64,000 bases of DNA from Bacteroidia bacterium (GCA_016218155.1 JACREQ010000059.1:177303-241302); one strand, 5' to 3'. Numbered from the stretch's first letter, positions 54,678 to 64,000 are shown. Notes: generated from the letters alone by a model not told the origin. Numbers and translations: made by a program.

Positions 54678-56402
54678 TTATTCTATCAGTGTTTTCTGAA
54701 TTATTTTTTTATTTAAAAATTCCGAGCCTTTACCAAGTTTTATTGCTTCGTTCCAGAGCTCATTTGCCCGTTCTGTCTTTCCAAGTTTAAAAAGAATGTC
54801 GCCATAATGCTCAACTACCACAGCATCATCGTTTCCACCATTCTTGTATGCTTTCTCAATTGACTCCAATGCTTTTTCAAATTTGTTTTGTTTGTACAGT
54901 ACCCATGCATATGTGTCGAGGTATGTTGCATTATTTGGTTCAAGTTCAACACATATTAAACTCATGCGTTCGGCTTTATCAAGACTGTCGCCACGTTGAG
55001 AAAGATAGTAGCTGTAGTTATTTAAAATAATTTTATTGCCTTTATCTATCTTTAAAACCTGCTCCATTGCGTTGTCAGAATCTTTCATTTTACCTAATTT
55101 GTTATAGGTATCAGCAAGAATAGAGTACATGTCGGCTTTAAGTGTTGGATTATCAACAACCATTTCTACACCATACTTTAAGGTTTTTTCTGCCACATCA
55201 TATTTTTTTAGCTGATATGCCGATAATCCCTGAAAATAATTTAATGTGGGCTGATTTGGGAAATATTCGAGAGCTTCGCTGCTTTCGCTAAACATAGCAT
55301 TGTAATCATTTAAATTTCCTTCAATTATTAATAGTTGCTCCCAGATTAAATATTTGCTTTTTTCATTTTTTGCAACTATTCTGAGTTGTTCACGTGCTTC
55401 ATCAATTTTTTTATCTTTTAATAAAAAGTCAGCATATAAAGTATGAACCTTTGTGTCGTCGGGATAGGTTTTTAAAAGAATCTTAATTAAATATACAGAT
55501 TGGTTCTTAAGTTCTGGACTTTCATTACTGAAATTTAAAAATGTAATAAGCATTTTAATTTTAACATCTAACTCAACATCGGTACTTGCAAATGCAATTT
55601 TAAGTTCGTTAAAAGATTTGTCATATTCTTTTGTTAGCCTGTAAAAGTCGGAAAGTGATAAATGAACCAATCCGTTATTCTCATCAATTTTCAGCATTTG
55701 CTGATAAATCTCTCTTGCTTTTTCAAAGTCACCTTCAGAAACATATGACTCTGCAAGAATTCCGTAGTATCTTACTTCGGTAGGGTTGCTTTTTATGAGA
55801 TTTCTTATTTCATCATATGCTTTTTCTTTATTTCCTTTTACTAAATAAATACGTTCTTTTTCTAATGTTACAGTTTCGTTAACTCCATAATTAGTTTCAA
55901 TGCTTTCGTATGCTTTTAAGGCTTCGTCGTATTTTTTTATGTAATTATAAAGGTTAGCTAATTCGTATAGAAAATCAACCCGGTCGGGGTTCTCTTTTAA
56001 AAGATCCTTGTATACTGCAATGGCAGAATTTGCATCTTTTGTTTGCTTATAAAGAACAGCCAGCATTGCTTTGTACCAATTGTTACGAGGATTAAGTTTT
56101 ACTGCTTTTTTTGCATAATCTATAGCAGTAGCATAATCTTCTTTCTGTACCAAAAGTGTTGCAAGTTCATAATATGCAGCAGCACTTGTGGGGTCAAGTT
56201 TTTTACACTTTTCATATAAATAATTAGCTTCATCAAAATTTCCCAGCATTTTTTGTTTTTCGGCTTCCATAAACGAATAGTTAAATTCGTAACGGTCTCT
56301 TGCCGATAATGGATCTTCGCCACCTTTGCTATGCTTCAGAAGATTGCACGAACTAAAAAAAGCTGCAATTAGAAAAACAAATATGGGTGTGGCTTTTGTC
56401 AT
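54678..56402 (-). CDS. TPR-repeat lipoprotein
   Basis: 574 residues with a lipoprotein signal (IAAFFSSC). About twelve to fourteen TPR units follow from residue 40 to the end, for example AAAYYELATLLVQKEDYATAI and ANLYNYIKKYDEALKAYES, so the protein is a long alpha-solenoid scaffold. No catalytic domain. Its stop abuts the GTG start of the DUF4292 lipoprotein, and the nucleotidyltransferase gene ends two bases before its ATG. It may recruit partners at the envelope; what it binds is unknown. Confidence 0.85.
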   Translation of the reverse strand: MTKATPIFVFLIAAFFSSCNLLKHSKGGEDPLSARDRYEFNYSFMEAEKQKMLGNFDEANYLYEKCKKLDPTSAAAYYELATLLVQKEDYATAIDYAKKAVKLNPRNNWYKAMLAVLYKQTKDANSAIAVYKDLLKENPDRVDFLYELANLYNYIKKYDEALKAYESIETNYGVNETVTLEKERIYLVKGNKEKAYDEIRNLIKSNPTEVRYYGILAESYVSEGDFEKAREIYQQMLKIDENNGLVHLSLSDFYRLTKEYDKSFNELKIAFASTDVELDVKIKMLITFLNFSNESPELKNQSVYLIKILLKTYPDDTKVHTLYADFLLKDKKIDEAREQLRIVAKNEKSKYLIWEQLLIIEGNLNDYNAMFSESSEALEYFPNQPTLNYFQGLSAYQLKKYDVAEKTLKYGVEMVVDNPTLKADMYSILADTYNKLGKMKDSDNAMEQVLKIDKGNKIILNNYSYYLSQRGDSLDKAERMSLICVELEPNNATYLDTYAWVLYKQNKFEKALESIEKAYKNGGNDDAVVVEHYGDILFKLGKTERANELWNEAIKLGKGSEFLNKKIIQKTLIE

Positions 56403-56404
56403 TA

Positions 56405-57409
56405 TTATCTTTGAAGTGAAGTGTAATCACCTATGTTAACTTCAGATGAATTTCCGTGAAGTTCGGTATGATTTCCTACTATCGAATTGTGAATTGTTAT
56501 TCCTTCAATGTATGCATAGCGCTGAACAATGCTGTCGCGAATAATTGAATTTTTTATTGTAGTATGTTTTCCTACGGAAAGGTGTGGACCTAATACACAG
56601 TTTTCAATTTTAGCTTCGTGTCCGATAAAACAAGGAGGGATAATAATTGAATTTATTATTTCAGCGTCGTCAGAGATAAGCTCTTCAGGTTTACTAAGCT
56701 CAAGAATTCTTTTTGTTGTGTATAATGTTGCTTCTTTATTACCACAGTCAAACCATTCTTCTACCTGGCTTGTACGTAATTTCATGCCTTTGTTTTTCAT
56801 GTTCTGAAGCGCATCAGTTAACTGATATTCTCCATTTACAACGATGTTTTTATCAATCAGATACTGCAATTCATTTTTAAGATTTAATCCATCTTTAAAA
56901 TAATAAATTCCAATAATAGCAAGGTCGGAAACAAATGTTTTTGGCTTTTCAATAAAATCTGAAATCACGCCATCACTATTTAACTTAACTACTCCAAAAG
57001 CGCTTGGATCTGCAACCTGATGAACCCAGATAATGCTTTCTGCTTCGTTTTCAAGTTTAAATTCTGCTCTGAAAAGTGTGTCGGCAAAAGCAACTATAAC
57101 TTTTCCCGAAAGTGAAGGTGCTGCACATAAAACAGCATGAGCAGTTCCGAGGGGTTGTGATTGATAATAAATTCTTGGTGTAATGCCCATATCGGTTGCT
57201 ATTGAACATAAACTTTCTTCCACCTCTTTTCCGAAATCGCCAATCACATATGCAATTTCCTCGATTGGCTCTGAAGATATTTTTGCAAGATCTTCAACTA
57301 ATCTTTGAACAATTGGTTTTCCTGCAATTGGTATCAATGGCTTTGGAACTGTTAATGTGTGTGGGCGCATACGCTTACCCATACCTGCCATTGGAATTAT
57401 TATTTTCAT
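56405..57409 (-). CDS. Sugar-phosphate nucleotidyltransferase with left-handed beta-helix
   Basis: 334 residues from the ATG at 57409. An in-frame extension to 57529 exists but overlaps dut and lacks family features. The N-terminal half has IIIPMAGMGKRMRPHT and KPLIPIAGKPI, the nucleotide-binding signature of RmlA/GlmU/GalU-type enzymes, then VIVAFADTLF for the metal Asp and FIEKPK. The C-terminal 100 residues contain hexapeptide repeats (GHEAKIENCVLGPHLSVG, IKNSIIRDSIVQ), a left-handed beta-helix. It makes an NDP-sugar for glycan synthesis; the specific sugar is not clear. Confidence 0.9.
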   Translation of the reverse strand: MKIIIPMAGMGKRMRPHTLTVPKPLIPIAGKPIVQRLVEDLAKISSEPIEEIAYVIGDFGKEVEESLCSIATDMGITPRIYYQSQPLGTAHAVLCAAPSLSGKVIVAFADTLFRAEFKLENEAESIIWVHQVADPSAFGVVKLNSDGVISDFIEKPKTFVSDLAIIGIYYFKDGLNLKNELQYLIDKNIVVNGEYQLTDALQNMKNKGMKLRTSQVEEWFDCGNKEATLYTTKRILELSKPEELISDDAEIINSIIIPPCFIGHEAKIENCVLGPHLSVGKHTTIKNSIIRDSIVQRYAYIEGITIHNSIVGNHTELHGNSSEVNIGDYTSLQR

Positions 57410-57420
57410 CTTTTTACTTT

Positions 57421-57855
57421 TTAATGTTTTCCGGTATGACCAAATCCACCTGCACCACGATCTGTTTCTTCGAGGCTTTCGGTATTTTCCCAAACAACAG
57501 TTTCGTGTTTGGCAACAACCATTTGACAAATTCTTTCACCGTTTTCAACTGTAAAATTTTCAGCCGATAGGTTTACAAGAATAACACCAATTTCTCCTCT
57601 GTAGTCGGCATCGATTGTTCCGGGTGTGTTTAATACTGTTATGCCTTTTTTTAAGGCCAGACCGCTTCTTGGGCGAATTTGTGCCTCGTATCCTTTAGGA
57701 ATTTCAACAAACAATCCTGTTGGAATAAGTTTACGTTCGAGAGGCTTTAAAACAACCGGTTCTGTAAGGTTAGCCCTTAAATCCATCCCTGCCGAAAATT
57801 CAGTGCTATAAGCAGGATTAGGATGCTGAGATTTATTAATTAATTTAACTTGCAT
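57421..57855 (-). CDS. dut: dUTP diphosphatase
   Basis: 144 residues with all five dUTPase motifs in order: [38 protein letters not shown] and the C-terminal [10 protein letters not shown]. It hydrolyses dUTP to dUMP, keeping uracil out of DNA, as a homotrimer. It is the first gene of a tight minus-strand run that continues to ybeY, 11 bases from the nucleotidyltransferase. A candidate -7 box lies 55-62 bases upstream of its ATG. Confidence 0.97.
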   Translation of the reverse strand: MQVKLINKSQHPNPAYSTEFSAGMDLRANLTEPVVLKPLERKLIPTGLFVEIPKGYEAQIRPRSGLALKKGITVLNTPGTIDADYRGEIGVILVNLSAENFTVENGERICQMVVAKHETVVWENTESLEETDRGAGGFGHTGKH

Positions 57856-57909
57856 AGTATGATATTTAACTTGCTAAATTAATGTAAAAAATCAGAATAC
57901 CGAAATAGA

Positions 57910-57917
57910 CAAAGGTA
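57910..57917 (-). promoter_or_regulatory. Candidate -7 box for the dut operon
   Basis: TACCTTTG on the minus strand fits TAnnTTTG exactly and lies in the 77-base gap between the flippase and dut genes. A -33 TTG is not clear. Confidence 0.45.
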
Positions 57918-57932
57918 ATGAGAATAAGGCGT

Positions 57933-59399
57933 TTAACGTTTATTAAACTTTTGCCTTAATGATGGTTCCATATAATATACAAAACCAACATATAATAAAA
58001 GTAAAATTGTGTTTATTGATAACGAAATAAACCGGGAATCAATTTTAATTATTTGAGATATTGTAAATATTACGGATGCAAATAAAAAGTAGATTCCAAT
58101 TCTTACAAGTGGGTAATTAACTTTATAAAAATGATTACCTATAAAATATGATGCAACCATTATTAAAAAATAACAAGCTAGTGTAGCCCATGCAGCTCCC
58201 AAATACCCAATAATCGGAATAAGCCAGAAGTTTAATACTATTGTTATAGTCGCTCCGAAAAGTGCAAGATATACACCCCAGATAGTTTTACCTGTTAACT
58301 TATACCAGATAGAAAGATTAAAAAATATTCCGAGAAAAAGATTTGCTAATAATAAGATGGGCACAACTACTAATCCGGAATGATAATTTTTTCCAATGAA
58401 TCCTTTAACAATATCGATATAGAGCATTACTCCCAAAAAAATAAACAAACCAAAAATGATAAAATACTTCATAACTTCTGCATAAAGTTCTTTGGCGTCT
58501 TTTTCTTTTGACTGATTAAAAAAGAACGGTTCTGCGGCAAATCTGAAAGTCTGAATAAAAAGAGTCATAAGAACTGCCAGCTTATAATTTGCTCCGTATA
58601 TTCCAAGTTGATCCATTGCAGTAGATGCGTCTGCAACCAATCTTTTAAGCATTACTCTGTCAAATGTTTCGTTTACCATTCCTGCTAATCCGGCAACGAG
58701 TAAGGGAAGAGAATAAACCATAATTCTTTTCCAGAGTTTTGTGTCAAAAACCCATTTAACATACATTGTTGGAACAAGCATTATTAAAGTAAAAATTATG
58801 GCAATTAAATTTGAAATAAAAATATATCCAATGCCAATTGAAGGATCAAAAAGCCATGTTGGAAGTAGATATCCTTTTTTCACTAAATATGGGCAAAGCA
58901 GAATAAAAAATAAATTCAGAATTACTTGAATGGCAATATTTATAAACTTTAATGCTGCAAATCTAACCGGTCTGTTTTGTTGTCTCAATAAAGCAAAAGG
59001 AATAGCAGTAATAGCTTCAAGTCCAATAATAATGCTTAACCATATAACATATTCTGGGTTATGTTCATAACCTAGACCAACAGCAGTTGGTTTTGCAAAA
59101 ATTACAGAAAAAAATATAAAAGTAATTGAAGTAATAAACAGCGAAATTAAAGTAGTTGTATAAACTTTAGGATTTCCTTTTTCGCTTTGCCAGAACTTAA
59201 AGAAACCTGTTTCCATTCCATAAGTCAGAATAATACTTAAGAATGATAAATAAGCGTAAAGTTCGGTAACTTTTCCATATTCGCTTGGTAGATATGCTGT
59301 AGTATATAGCGGTACAAGCAAATAGTTCAGTAATCTGGGAACTATACTGCTAAGACCGTAGATCGCGGTTTGTCCTGCTAATTGTTTAAGCTTTCCCAA
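57933..59399 (-). CDS. Polysaccharide flippase (Wzx/MATE-like)
   Basis: 488 residues with about fourteen hydrophobic helices. The start is a TTG at 59399; no nearby ATG is in frame and the following residues, GKLKQLAGQTAIYGLSSIV, agree with the usual start of this family. Landmarks are PRLLNYLLVPLYT and SEYGKVTELYAYLSFLSIILTYGMETGFFKFW. Such proteins flip lipid-linked oligosaccharides across the inner membrane. It is not next to a polymerase here. The basic C-terminus (RQKFNKR) is short. Confidence 0.9.
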   Translation of the reverse strand: MGKLKQLAGQTAIYGLSSIVPRLLNYLLVPLYTTAYLPSEYGKVTELYAYLSFLSIILTYGMETGFFKFWQSEKGNPKVYTTTLISLFITSITFIFFSVIFAKPTAVGLGYEHNPEYVIWLSIIIGLEAITAIPFALLRQQNRPVRFAALKFINIAIQVILNLFFILLCPYLVKKGYLLPTWLFDPSIGIGYIFISNLIAIIFTLIMLVPTMYVKWVFDTKLWKRIMVYSLPLLVAGLAGMVNETFDRVMLKRLVADASTAMDQLGIYGANYKLAVLMTLFIQTFRFAAEPFFFNQSKEKDAKELYAEVMKYFIIFGLFIFLGVMLYIDIVKGFIGKNYHSGLVVVPILLLANLFLGIFFNLSIWYKLTGKTIWGVYLALFGATITIVLNFWLIPIIGYLGAAWATLACYFLIMVASYFIGNHFYKVNYPLVRIGIYFLFASVIFTISQIIKIDSRFISLSINTILLLLYVGFVYYMEPSLRQKFNKR

Positions 59400-59471
59400 T
59401 GGTAAAAATTAATGTGTAAAAATATTAAAACTATTGAAACTACTTATGATTTCTTAAATATTTTATGAAAC

Positions 59472-59502
59472 AAAAATGCCGGGAGAATTCACCGGCATTT
59501 TT
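59472..59502 (-). terminator. Intrinsic terminator after the S74-domain protein gene
   Basis: An 11-bp perfect stem (AAAAATGCCGG/CCGGCATTTTT) around a nine-base loop. On the minus strand it gives a T-run, ending the two-gene transcript that starts near 63800. Confidence 0.85.
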
Positions 59503-59555
59503 CAGGGAAGGGAATATATGGTTTGTTAGTCCTTCAATAATTTTATGATTAAAGA

Positions 59556-62500
59556 TTATTTATTTTCAGAATTTATTAACGACTTTAAATTTTCAAGCTC
59601 ACTTTTCATTTTTTCAATATCTGTTTTATTAGAATTTAATTCTAAAATTTGATTTTTTAATTTGTTAACTTCTTCATTAAGCTGATTGTTTTTAAGGATT
59701 AATTCTTTTATTGCAACCATGCTTACACCAGAAACATCTGTAGCAGAAAGGTATTTTCCCAGATCTTCTTTAACGTTTAAGTCACCCGTTCCAAATGCCT
59801 GATAAAAATCTTCAGCAAAAGGACCAATATGATATTCTTGTGTCTCTTTATAAAACCATCCTTTTAAATCCATTGCTGCAATTTTATTTAAAACATCTTG
59901 TCCGTTTAAATCTACAAATCTGTCTTTAAAACTGCGTGATGAACCTGCTGTCCAGACACCGCCTGCTGTTAGGTAAGCTCCATTTCCATTCGCTGTTGTT
60001 GTACCAACTTGCAAAGGGTATGTTGTTGCGATTCTATGAAAAGCTATTCTATTTGTTGAAAAATCTCCATTAATTAATGGATTTATAACGTCAGAAGAAT
60101 TTTCAATGTACAATTTGTTAGATAAAGTTTCTGAGTATCCTGCCATGTAGCCTAAGCAGATATTCCCACTTCCTGTAACATTGCTATAGCCAGAATTATC
60201 TCCAATGTAAGTATTGTTATTTCCGGTAGTAGTAAGCCTTCCTGAATAGTATCCGTAAAAATTATTATGACTTCCTGTTGTATTTCCATCTCCGCTTCTC
60301 CATCCTGTAAAAACATTATAAGCTCCTGTTGTGTTTGCATCGGCAACATTACAACCAAGAAAAGTATTGTAACTTCCCGAGCCTGTTCCTGTACTTGTAC
60401 CAACCATAAGACTGTTTCCACCAGTATAATTTGCACCTGCACTATAACCTATAATTATATTGTTACTACCACCAGTTGCATTTATTCCGGCACTTCGCCC
60501 AATGATAACATTGTTTGGACCATTTGCATTCTGACCTGCATTTGCTCCGATACAAATTGCACCATATTGTCCTGTATATGCATAACCACTTTTATATCCT
60601 ATAAAAACATTCTGTCCACCAAAGCAATTATATCCGCTTTGAAACCCCATAAAAATATTTTCACTTCCACCATTATTTAGTTTACCTGATTCATATCCGA
60701 TAGAAATATTTGATGACCCTGTTTGTAATGCACTGTCAGCCTTAAAACCAAATGTACAGTTATATAAACCACTTGTGATCAAATGTCCCGAATTATGACC
60801 GATGAAATAGTTACTTGGGTTAAGGTGCATATAACTTGATGTAGTTGTTGTTCCTATATTCTCAACTCCAAAACCTGCAATTGTATCAGTAGTCCATATT
60901 CTTGTACTGTCAGGTGTTACTCTTAAATAATTTGTCAGATTAGCTTTTGCAGAATTTCTTCCGCTTACTGCAAATCCACCTCTGTTAGATTGAATAGCAT
61001 CATCATTAATAAATACCTGAACGCTATCCTGATAAACCACAAAAACTGAATTTCCATTTTTATCTTTTACCTCAAAAAGTGGTTCGGTTGCAAGAGCAGT
61101 ATTACTTCCGCGTATTACCATTCTACCGTTTGGATTCGATAAACCTACCCCAAGTCTTTTGTTAGAATTATCCCATGTTAGTGCCGTATCGCCACCAAAT
61201 GCTCCTGAATTATTAAACTGTAAAGTTTTATTTAAACCTCCCGGTGTTCCTGTATTGCTGTCTGTTGATGGAGCCCAGTTTGTGCCATTATATTTTAATA
61301 CCTGACCACTTGTTGCTGACATATTGTTAAGTTTTGTAGCGGTCACATTTCCATCAGCAATTTTAGACGTTGTTACGGCATTTGTAGCTATTGTTAAAGT
61401 AACAGAACCTGTTACATCTCCTGTATGGGTTACGTTTGGGCTTGCGTTTGTGATACTGAAATTTGGATATGTGCCTGTAACAGAAATTCCCGAACCATTA
61501 TTTAATACAACAGTTTGATCGGGTGAAGTATTTGTAATTGAACCTGCGGATATTTGTATGCCGGAGCCAGCAGTATAAGTCCCTGCAGGCCCTATTAGTG
61601 AAACGCCCGAACCCCAGACTCCTGCAGTTTTAGGGCCGAATAGTGTGCTTGTTGTTGTATTAATATAAAAATCGCCATTTACGCCTTGCGAAGTAGGATT
61701 TGAAATACCGTTTAATACAGTTTTTCCGTCGCTTCCGTTTGTGCCATTTATTCCATTTGTTCCTGCAGTTCCCTGTGGTCCTATAAGTGATACGCCGCTA
61801 CCCCATGCACCTGCAGTTTTTGGTCCGTATAGCATGCTAGTTGTTGTATTTAAATAAAAATCACCGTTTACTCCCTGCGTTGTTGGAGCTACAGTTCCAT
61901 TTAAAATAGTCTTACCATCTGTGCCATTTGTTCCGGCAGTTCCCTGTGGTCCTGCTGGGGCCTGAAACTCAACCCAATGTATTGCATCTAAATATGGTTG
62001 AGTAGATGATAAAAATGATGAGGTCTGGCAAATCCACATAGAGTTTATTGATGCACTACCAGTAGAACGATCAAAAACATAATCTCCGTTAGTATATGTA
62101 GTTCCGGTTAGCCATGTTCCTTTATTTGTTAAGCCGGTTCCTGCAGGACCCTGAATACCCTGTATTCCCTGTGGTCCAACTAATGAAGTTCCTGCTCCCC
62201 ATACGCCTGCAGTTTTAGGACCGAATAAATAATTTGTTGCAGTATTAATAAAAAAATCTCCGTTAACGCCTTGTGTAGTTGGATTTGTAGAGCCACTTAA
62301 TACAGTATTTCCGTTAGTGCCATTTGTTCCTGCAAGGCCTGTTGTTCCAATAAGAGAAACTCCGCTACCCCATAGTCCTGAAGTTCTTGGACCAAATAAG
62401 GTTTGAGTTGAAGTATTAAGAAAAAAATCACCATCAACACCTTGTGATGTTGGATTTGAAGTGCCGTTTAGTATAGTTTTTCCGTCAGTTCCGTTTATCC

Positions 62501-63326
62501 CGTTTGTTCCATTTGTACCGTTAATACCATTTGTGCCGTTAGCTCCGTCCTGCGAAATCATTTGCCATGCAAAACCATTCCAGATATATGACTTTTTATC
62601 AGTTGTATTATAGTAAGCCTGATTCAATAAAGGTGTTGCTGGTGCAGTAGCAAATGAACCCTGCCATAATACTGAAATTCCATCTTGTCCGGTAATTCCT
62701 TGAATACCTTGTATCCCCTGAATTCCCTGATTTCCTTGTAGTCCCTGTATCCCTTGTGGTCCCTGACTTCCCTGAGCACCATCCTGTGACATAATCTGCC
62801 AGTTGTTACCGTCGAAAATATATGATTTTCCGTCAGTAGAGTTATAATATGCTTCATTTAAAGAAGGGTTTAAAGGTGCTGTAACAAATGTTCCAAGCCA
62901 TGAAACAGAAATTCCGTTTACTCCTGCATTACCTGCTGTTTTTGCATATAGAGCATAGGGTACGCTGATTAACTGAGATGTTCCGGAGACTGTATAAACT
63001 GAGCCACCTGTTGGGTCTAGCTCAATTTTAATAAAGTAAGGACCATTTCCCCAGTCAATGGCTGAAAAGGCAGAAGTATTTAAACTTCCAACTTCAATAT
63101 TTACAAGTCCGAATTCATTTGTTGTAGGTGTAAATGTTTCGATACAAACAGGTGTTCCCGTTACACTTCCCTGCAAAATACTAATCTGGAAGCTTACAAG
63201 GGTATTTGCAATTACCTGCCCACTTGCATCACGAGCTATAGCCTGATATTTAAAACTGTATGGCGATTGTCCAAAAACATTTGCTGAAAGCAAAATAATT
63301 GTGAGTAATGTTAAAAACTGTTTCAT
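59556..63326 (-). CDS. Modular fibre-like protein: collagen-like repeats, head repeats, S74-type chaperone domain
   Basis: 1256 residues with a signal peptide (ends NVFGQ). Residues 20-130 are a Bacteroidota-type N-terminal domain (FKYQAIARDASGQVI). Next, two copies of a 40-residue module (SYIFDGNNWQIMSQDG-type), several G-x-y collagen-like runs such as GIQGIQGIQG, and four copies of a ~44-residue module (QGVNGDFYINTTTS, GPKTAGVWGSG). About 850-1110 has roughly eleven IGYxSG-type head repeats. The C-terminus has SSRSFKDRF and YHIGPFAEDFYQAFG, an S74-like intramolecular chaperone (Ser-Lys dyad), then a coiled coil. It is probably a trimeric surface fibre. Convergent shadow ORFs overlap it. Confidence 0.87.
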   Translation of the reverse strand: MKQFLTLLTIILLSANVFGQSPYSFKYQAIARDASGQVIANTLVSFQISILQGSVTGTPVCIETFTPTTNEFGLVNIEVGSLNTSAFSAIDWGNGPYFIKIELDPTGGSVYTVSGTSQLISVPYALYAKTAGNAGVNGISVSWLGTFVTAPLNPSLNEAYYNSTDGKSYIFDGNNWQIMSQDGAQGSQGPQGIQGLQGNQGIQGIQGIQGITGQDGISVLWQGSFATAPATPLLNQAYYNTTDKKSYIWNGFAWQMISQDGANGTNGINGTNGTNGINGTDGKTILNGTSNPTSQGVDGDFFLNTSTQTLFGPRTSGLWGSGVSLIGTTGLAGTNGTNGNTVLSGSTNPTTQGVNGDFFINTATNYLFGPKTAGVWGAGTSLVGPQGIQGIQGPAGTGLTNKGTWLTGTTYTNGDYVFDRSTGSASINSMWICQTSSFLSSTQPYLDAIHWVEFQAPAGPQGTAGTNGTDGKTILNGTVAPTTQGVNGDFYLNTTTSMLYGPKTAGAWGSGVSLIGPQGTAGTNGINGTNGSDGKTVLNGISNPTSQGVNGDFYINTTTSTLFGPKTAGVWGSGVSLIGPAGTYTAGSGIQISAGSITNTSPDQTVVLNNGSGISVTGTYPNFSITNASPNVTHTGDVTGSVTLTIATNAVTTSKIADGNVTATKLNNMSATSGQVLKYNGTNWAPSTDSNTGTPGGLNKTLQFNNSGAFGGDTALTWDNSNKRLGVGLSNPNGRMVIRGSNTALATEPLFEVKDKNGNSVFVVYQDSVQVFINDDAIQSNRGGFAVSGRNSAKANLTNYLRVTPDSTRIWTTDTIAGFGVENIGTTTTSSYMHLNPSNYFIGHNSGHLITSGLYNCTFGFKADSALQTGSSNISIGYESGKLNNGGSENIFMGFQSGYNCFGGQNVFIGYKSGYAYTGQYGAICIGANAGQNANGPNNVIIGRSAGINATGGSNNIIIGYSAGANYTGGNSLMVGTSTGTGSGSYNTFLGCNVADANTTGAYNVFTGWRSGDGNTTGSHNNFYGYYSGRLTTTGNNNTYIGDNSGYSNVTGSGNICLGYMAGYSETLSNKLYIENSSDVINPLINGDFSTNRIAFHRIATTYPLQVGTTTANGNGAYLTAGGVWTAGSSRSFKDRFVDLNGQDVLNKIAAMDLKGWFYKETQEYHIGPFAEDFYQAFGTGDLNVKEDLGKYLSATDVSGVSMVAIKELILKNNQLNEEVNKLKNQILELNSNKTDIEKMKSELENLKSLINSENK

Positions 63327-63338
63327 ATGGCTGCTGAT

Positions 63339-63800
63339 TTATTGTTTTTCGATTTTAAATGTTTTAATTTCCTTATCATACTTAAAAAGCTTAATAAAAT
63401 AAATACCCGTGGATACAGTATTAAATTTTATTGAAGTTTCTGATTCATTAATATCATTCATTATAATTATTCTTCCCTTTGAGTCAAAGACCTCATAATT
63501 GAGATCCACAAATGAGCTGGTTTTAATTATTACAAATTCTTGTGTAGGGTTGGGATAAGCAGAAACTTCAATATTTAAATTGTTTAATGTACTTACTTCG
63601 GTAACTGTAAGTTTAGTTTGATTAAATCCCTGTGTTAGTACATTTGAAGAGTTTGTATAGGTTTCTATTACAGGCTCTCCAATTGTATATGATACTGATC
63701 CCGATGGGGTTTTGTGAAAATCTCCGCCTGAAGAAACAACTTCCTGAGCATTTAAATATTGCGAAATGCCAAGAAAAGTGGATATTAAGATTAATTTCAT
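63339..63800 (-). CDS. Small T9SS-secreted protein
   Basis: About 153 residues from the ATG at 63800 (an upstream TTG is not used). The signal peptide ends at YLNAQ (about residue 18). The mature part begins EVVSSGGDFHKTPSGSVSYTIGEPV, a motif found before the sorting domain in many Bacteroidota proteins, and ends with a type A sorting domain: VSAYPNPTQEFVI, STGIYFIKLF and FKIEKQ. The whole protein is little more than this module. It is 12 bases upstream of the large fibre-like gene, so they are co-transcribed and may form one surface structure. Confidence 0.87.
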   Translation of the reverse strand: MKLILISTFLGISQYLNAQEVVSSGGDFHKTPSGSVSYTIGEPVIETYTNSSNVLTQGFNQTKLTVTEVSTLNNLNIEVSAYPNPTQEFVIIKTSSFVDLNYEVFDSKGRIIIMNDINESETSIKFNTVSTGIYFIKLFKYDKEIKTFKIEKQ

Positions 63801-63948
63801 GTCAATATTAATTATTAAAAACAATCAGCAATTTTAATTGAAGTATTTATATTTATATATAGTTGTTTTATTAAATGCGGTTTTGATTTTATTAAATGCT
63901 ATTATTAATGTTTTTTTATTCTTAATAACGACATCTCAGATAGTTCAT

Positions 63949-63956
63949 TAACTTTG
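63949..63956 (+). promoter_or_regulatory. Candidate -7 box for a gene beyond the window
   Basis: TAACTTTG fits TAnnTTTG on the plus strand in the gap at the right edge. No gene follows within the window and the -33 element is not clear. Confidence 0.3.
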
Positions 63957-64000
63957 TATTAAATTATTTAATATTTGACATAAATTAATAAGTATGTTAA

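Noticed and set aside
56405..57529. Longer form of the nucleotidyltransferase starting at 57529
   Set aside because: The extra 40 residues are Cys/Arg-rich, overlap dut in another frame, and the family start (KIIIPMAGMGKRM) fits the ATG at 57409.
60267..60680. A 137-codon Cys/Ser/Thr-rich ORF antisense to the fibre-like gene
   Set aside because: It is the reverse of the head-repeat region (Gly/Asn-rich repeats read backwards) and lacks any independent support.
61590..62760. Regularly spaced DNA repeats that might look like a CRISPR array
   Set aside because: The repeats are in frame, code for collagen-like and 44-residue protein modules, and have no constant-length spacers. No cas genes are present.

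Overview
The window is AT-rich chromosomal DNA from a member of the phylum Bacteroidota. The evidence is direct: several secreted proteins end in type IX secretion (Por, type A) sorting domains; exact Bacteroidetes-type -7 boxes (TAnnTTTG) stand before several genes; and there are phylum-typical families (DUF4292, DUF4175, DUF4468, outer-membrane beta-barrel family, GG-Bacteroidales peptide precursor). Order and genus cannot be fixed from what I can see.

Layout. (1) 1-13421: surface polysaccharide cluster. It has an ABC exporter (Wzm/Wzt), three FkbM-type methyltransferases, five recognisable glycosyltransferases, one unclassified transferase-like protein, a zinc-ribbon SAM methyltransferase, a convergent sulfotransferase and a polytopic membrane protein. 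(2) 13429-24403: a DUF4468 protein, then a peptide natural-product (RiPP) locus: small HTH protein, double-glycine precursor with a five-cysteine core, radical SAM/SPASM maturase, thioredoxin-fold lipid-side or periplasmic protein, outer-membrane beta-barrel protein, C39-peptidase ABC exporter and HlyD adaptor. A candidate small RNA lies on the opposite strand just upstream of the precursor. (3) 24500-32590: reverse-strand block with a small barrel-like protein, a decayed T9SS tail, a GNAT enzyme, groS-groL, and an operon of a sigma-54 activator, lptE, an acidic TPR protein and secG.

(4) 32851-37896: ATP synthase genes atpB-E-F-H-A-G, without atpD/atpC. (5) 37932-43747: a sugar-modification cassette ending in a pseudaminic-acid-synthase-like gene. 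It includes an unusual fusion of an SDR domain to an ATP-grasp domain, a HAD phosphatase, a GNAT and two methyltransferases. (6) 43800-47110: two tandem paralogous T9SS-secreted proteins. (7) 47192-59399: reverse-strand block with an SRPBCC/GyrI-like protein and a tight eight-gene run: dut, a sugar nucleotidyltransferase, a TPR lipoprotein, a DUF4292 lipoprotein, an EnvC-like LytM protein, DUF4175, an anti-sigma-type ATPase and ybeY. A polysaccharide flippase lies upstream of that run. (8) 59556-63800: a small T9SS protein followed by a 1256-residue modular fibre-like protein with collagen-like repeats, head repeats and a C-terminal S74-type chaperone domain.

The best candidate for an undescribed system is the RiPP locus in region 2. 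In it a GG-leader cysteine peptide would be modified by the radical SAM enzyme in the cytoplasm, then cut and exported by the C39 transporter with HlyD, with the thioredoxin-fold and beta-barrel proteins acting in the envelope. The second candidate is the incomplete nonulosonic-acid cassette with the SDR/ATP-grasp fusion in region 5. Function statements come from reading the sequence and from family knowledge; no database search was possible.
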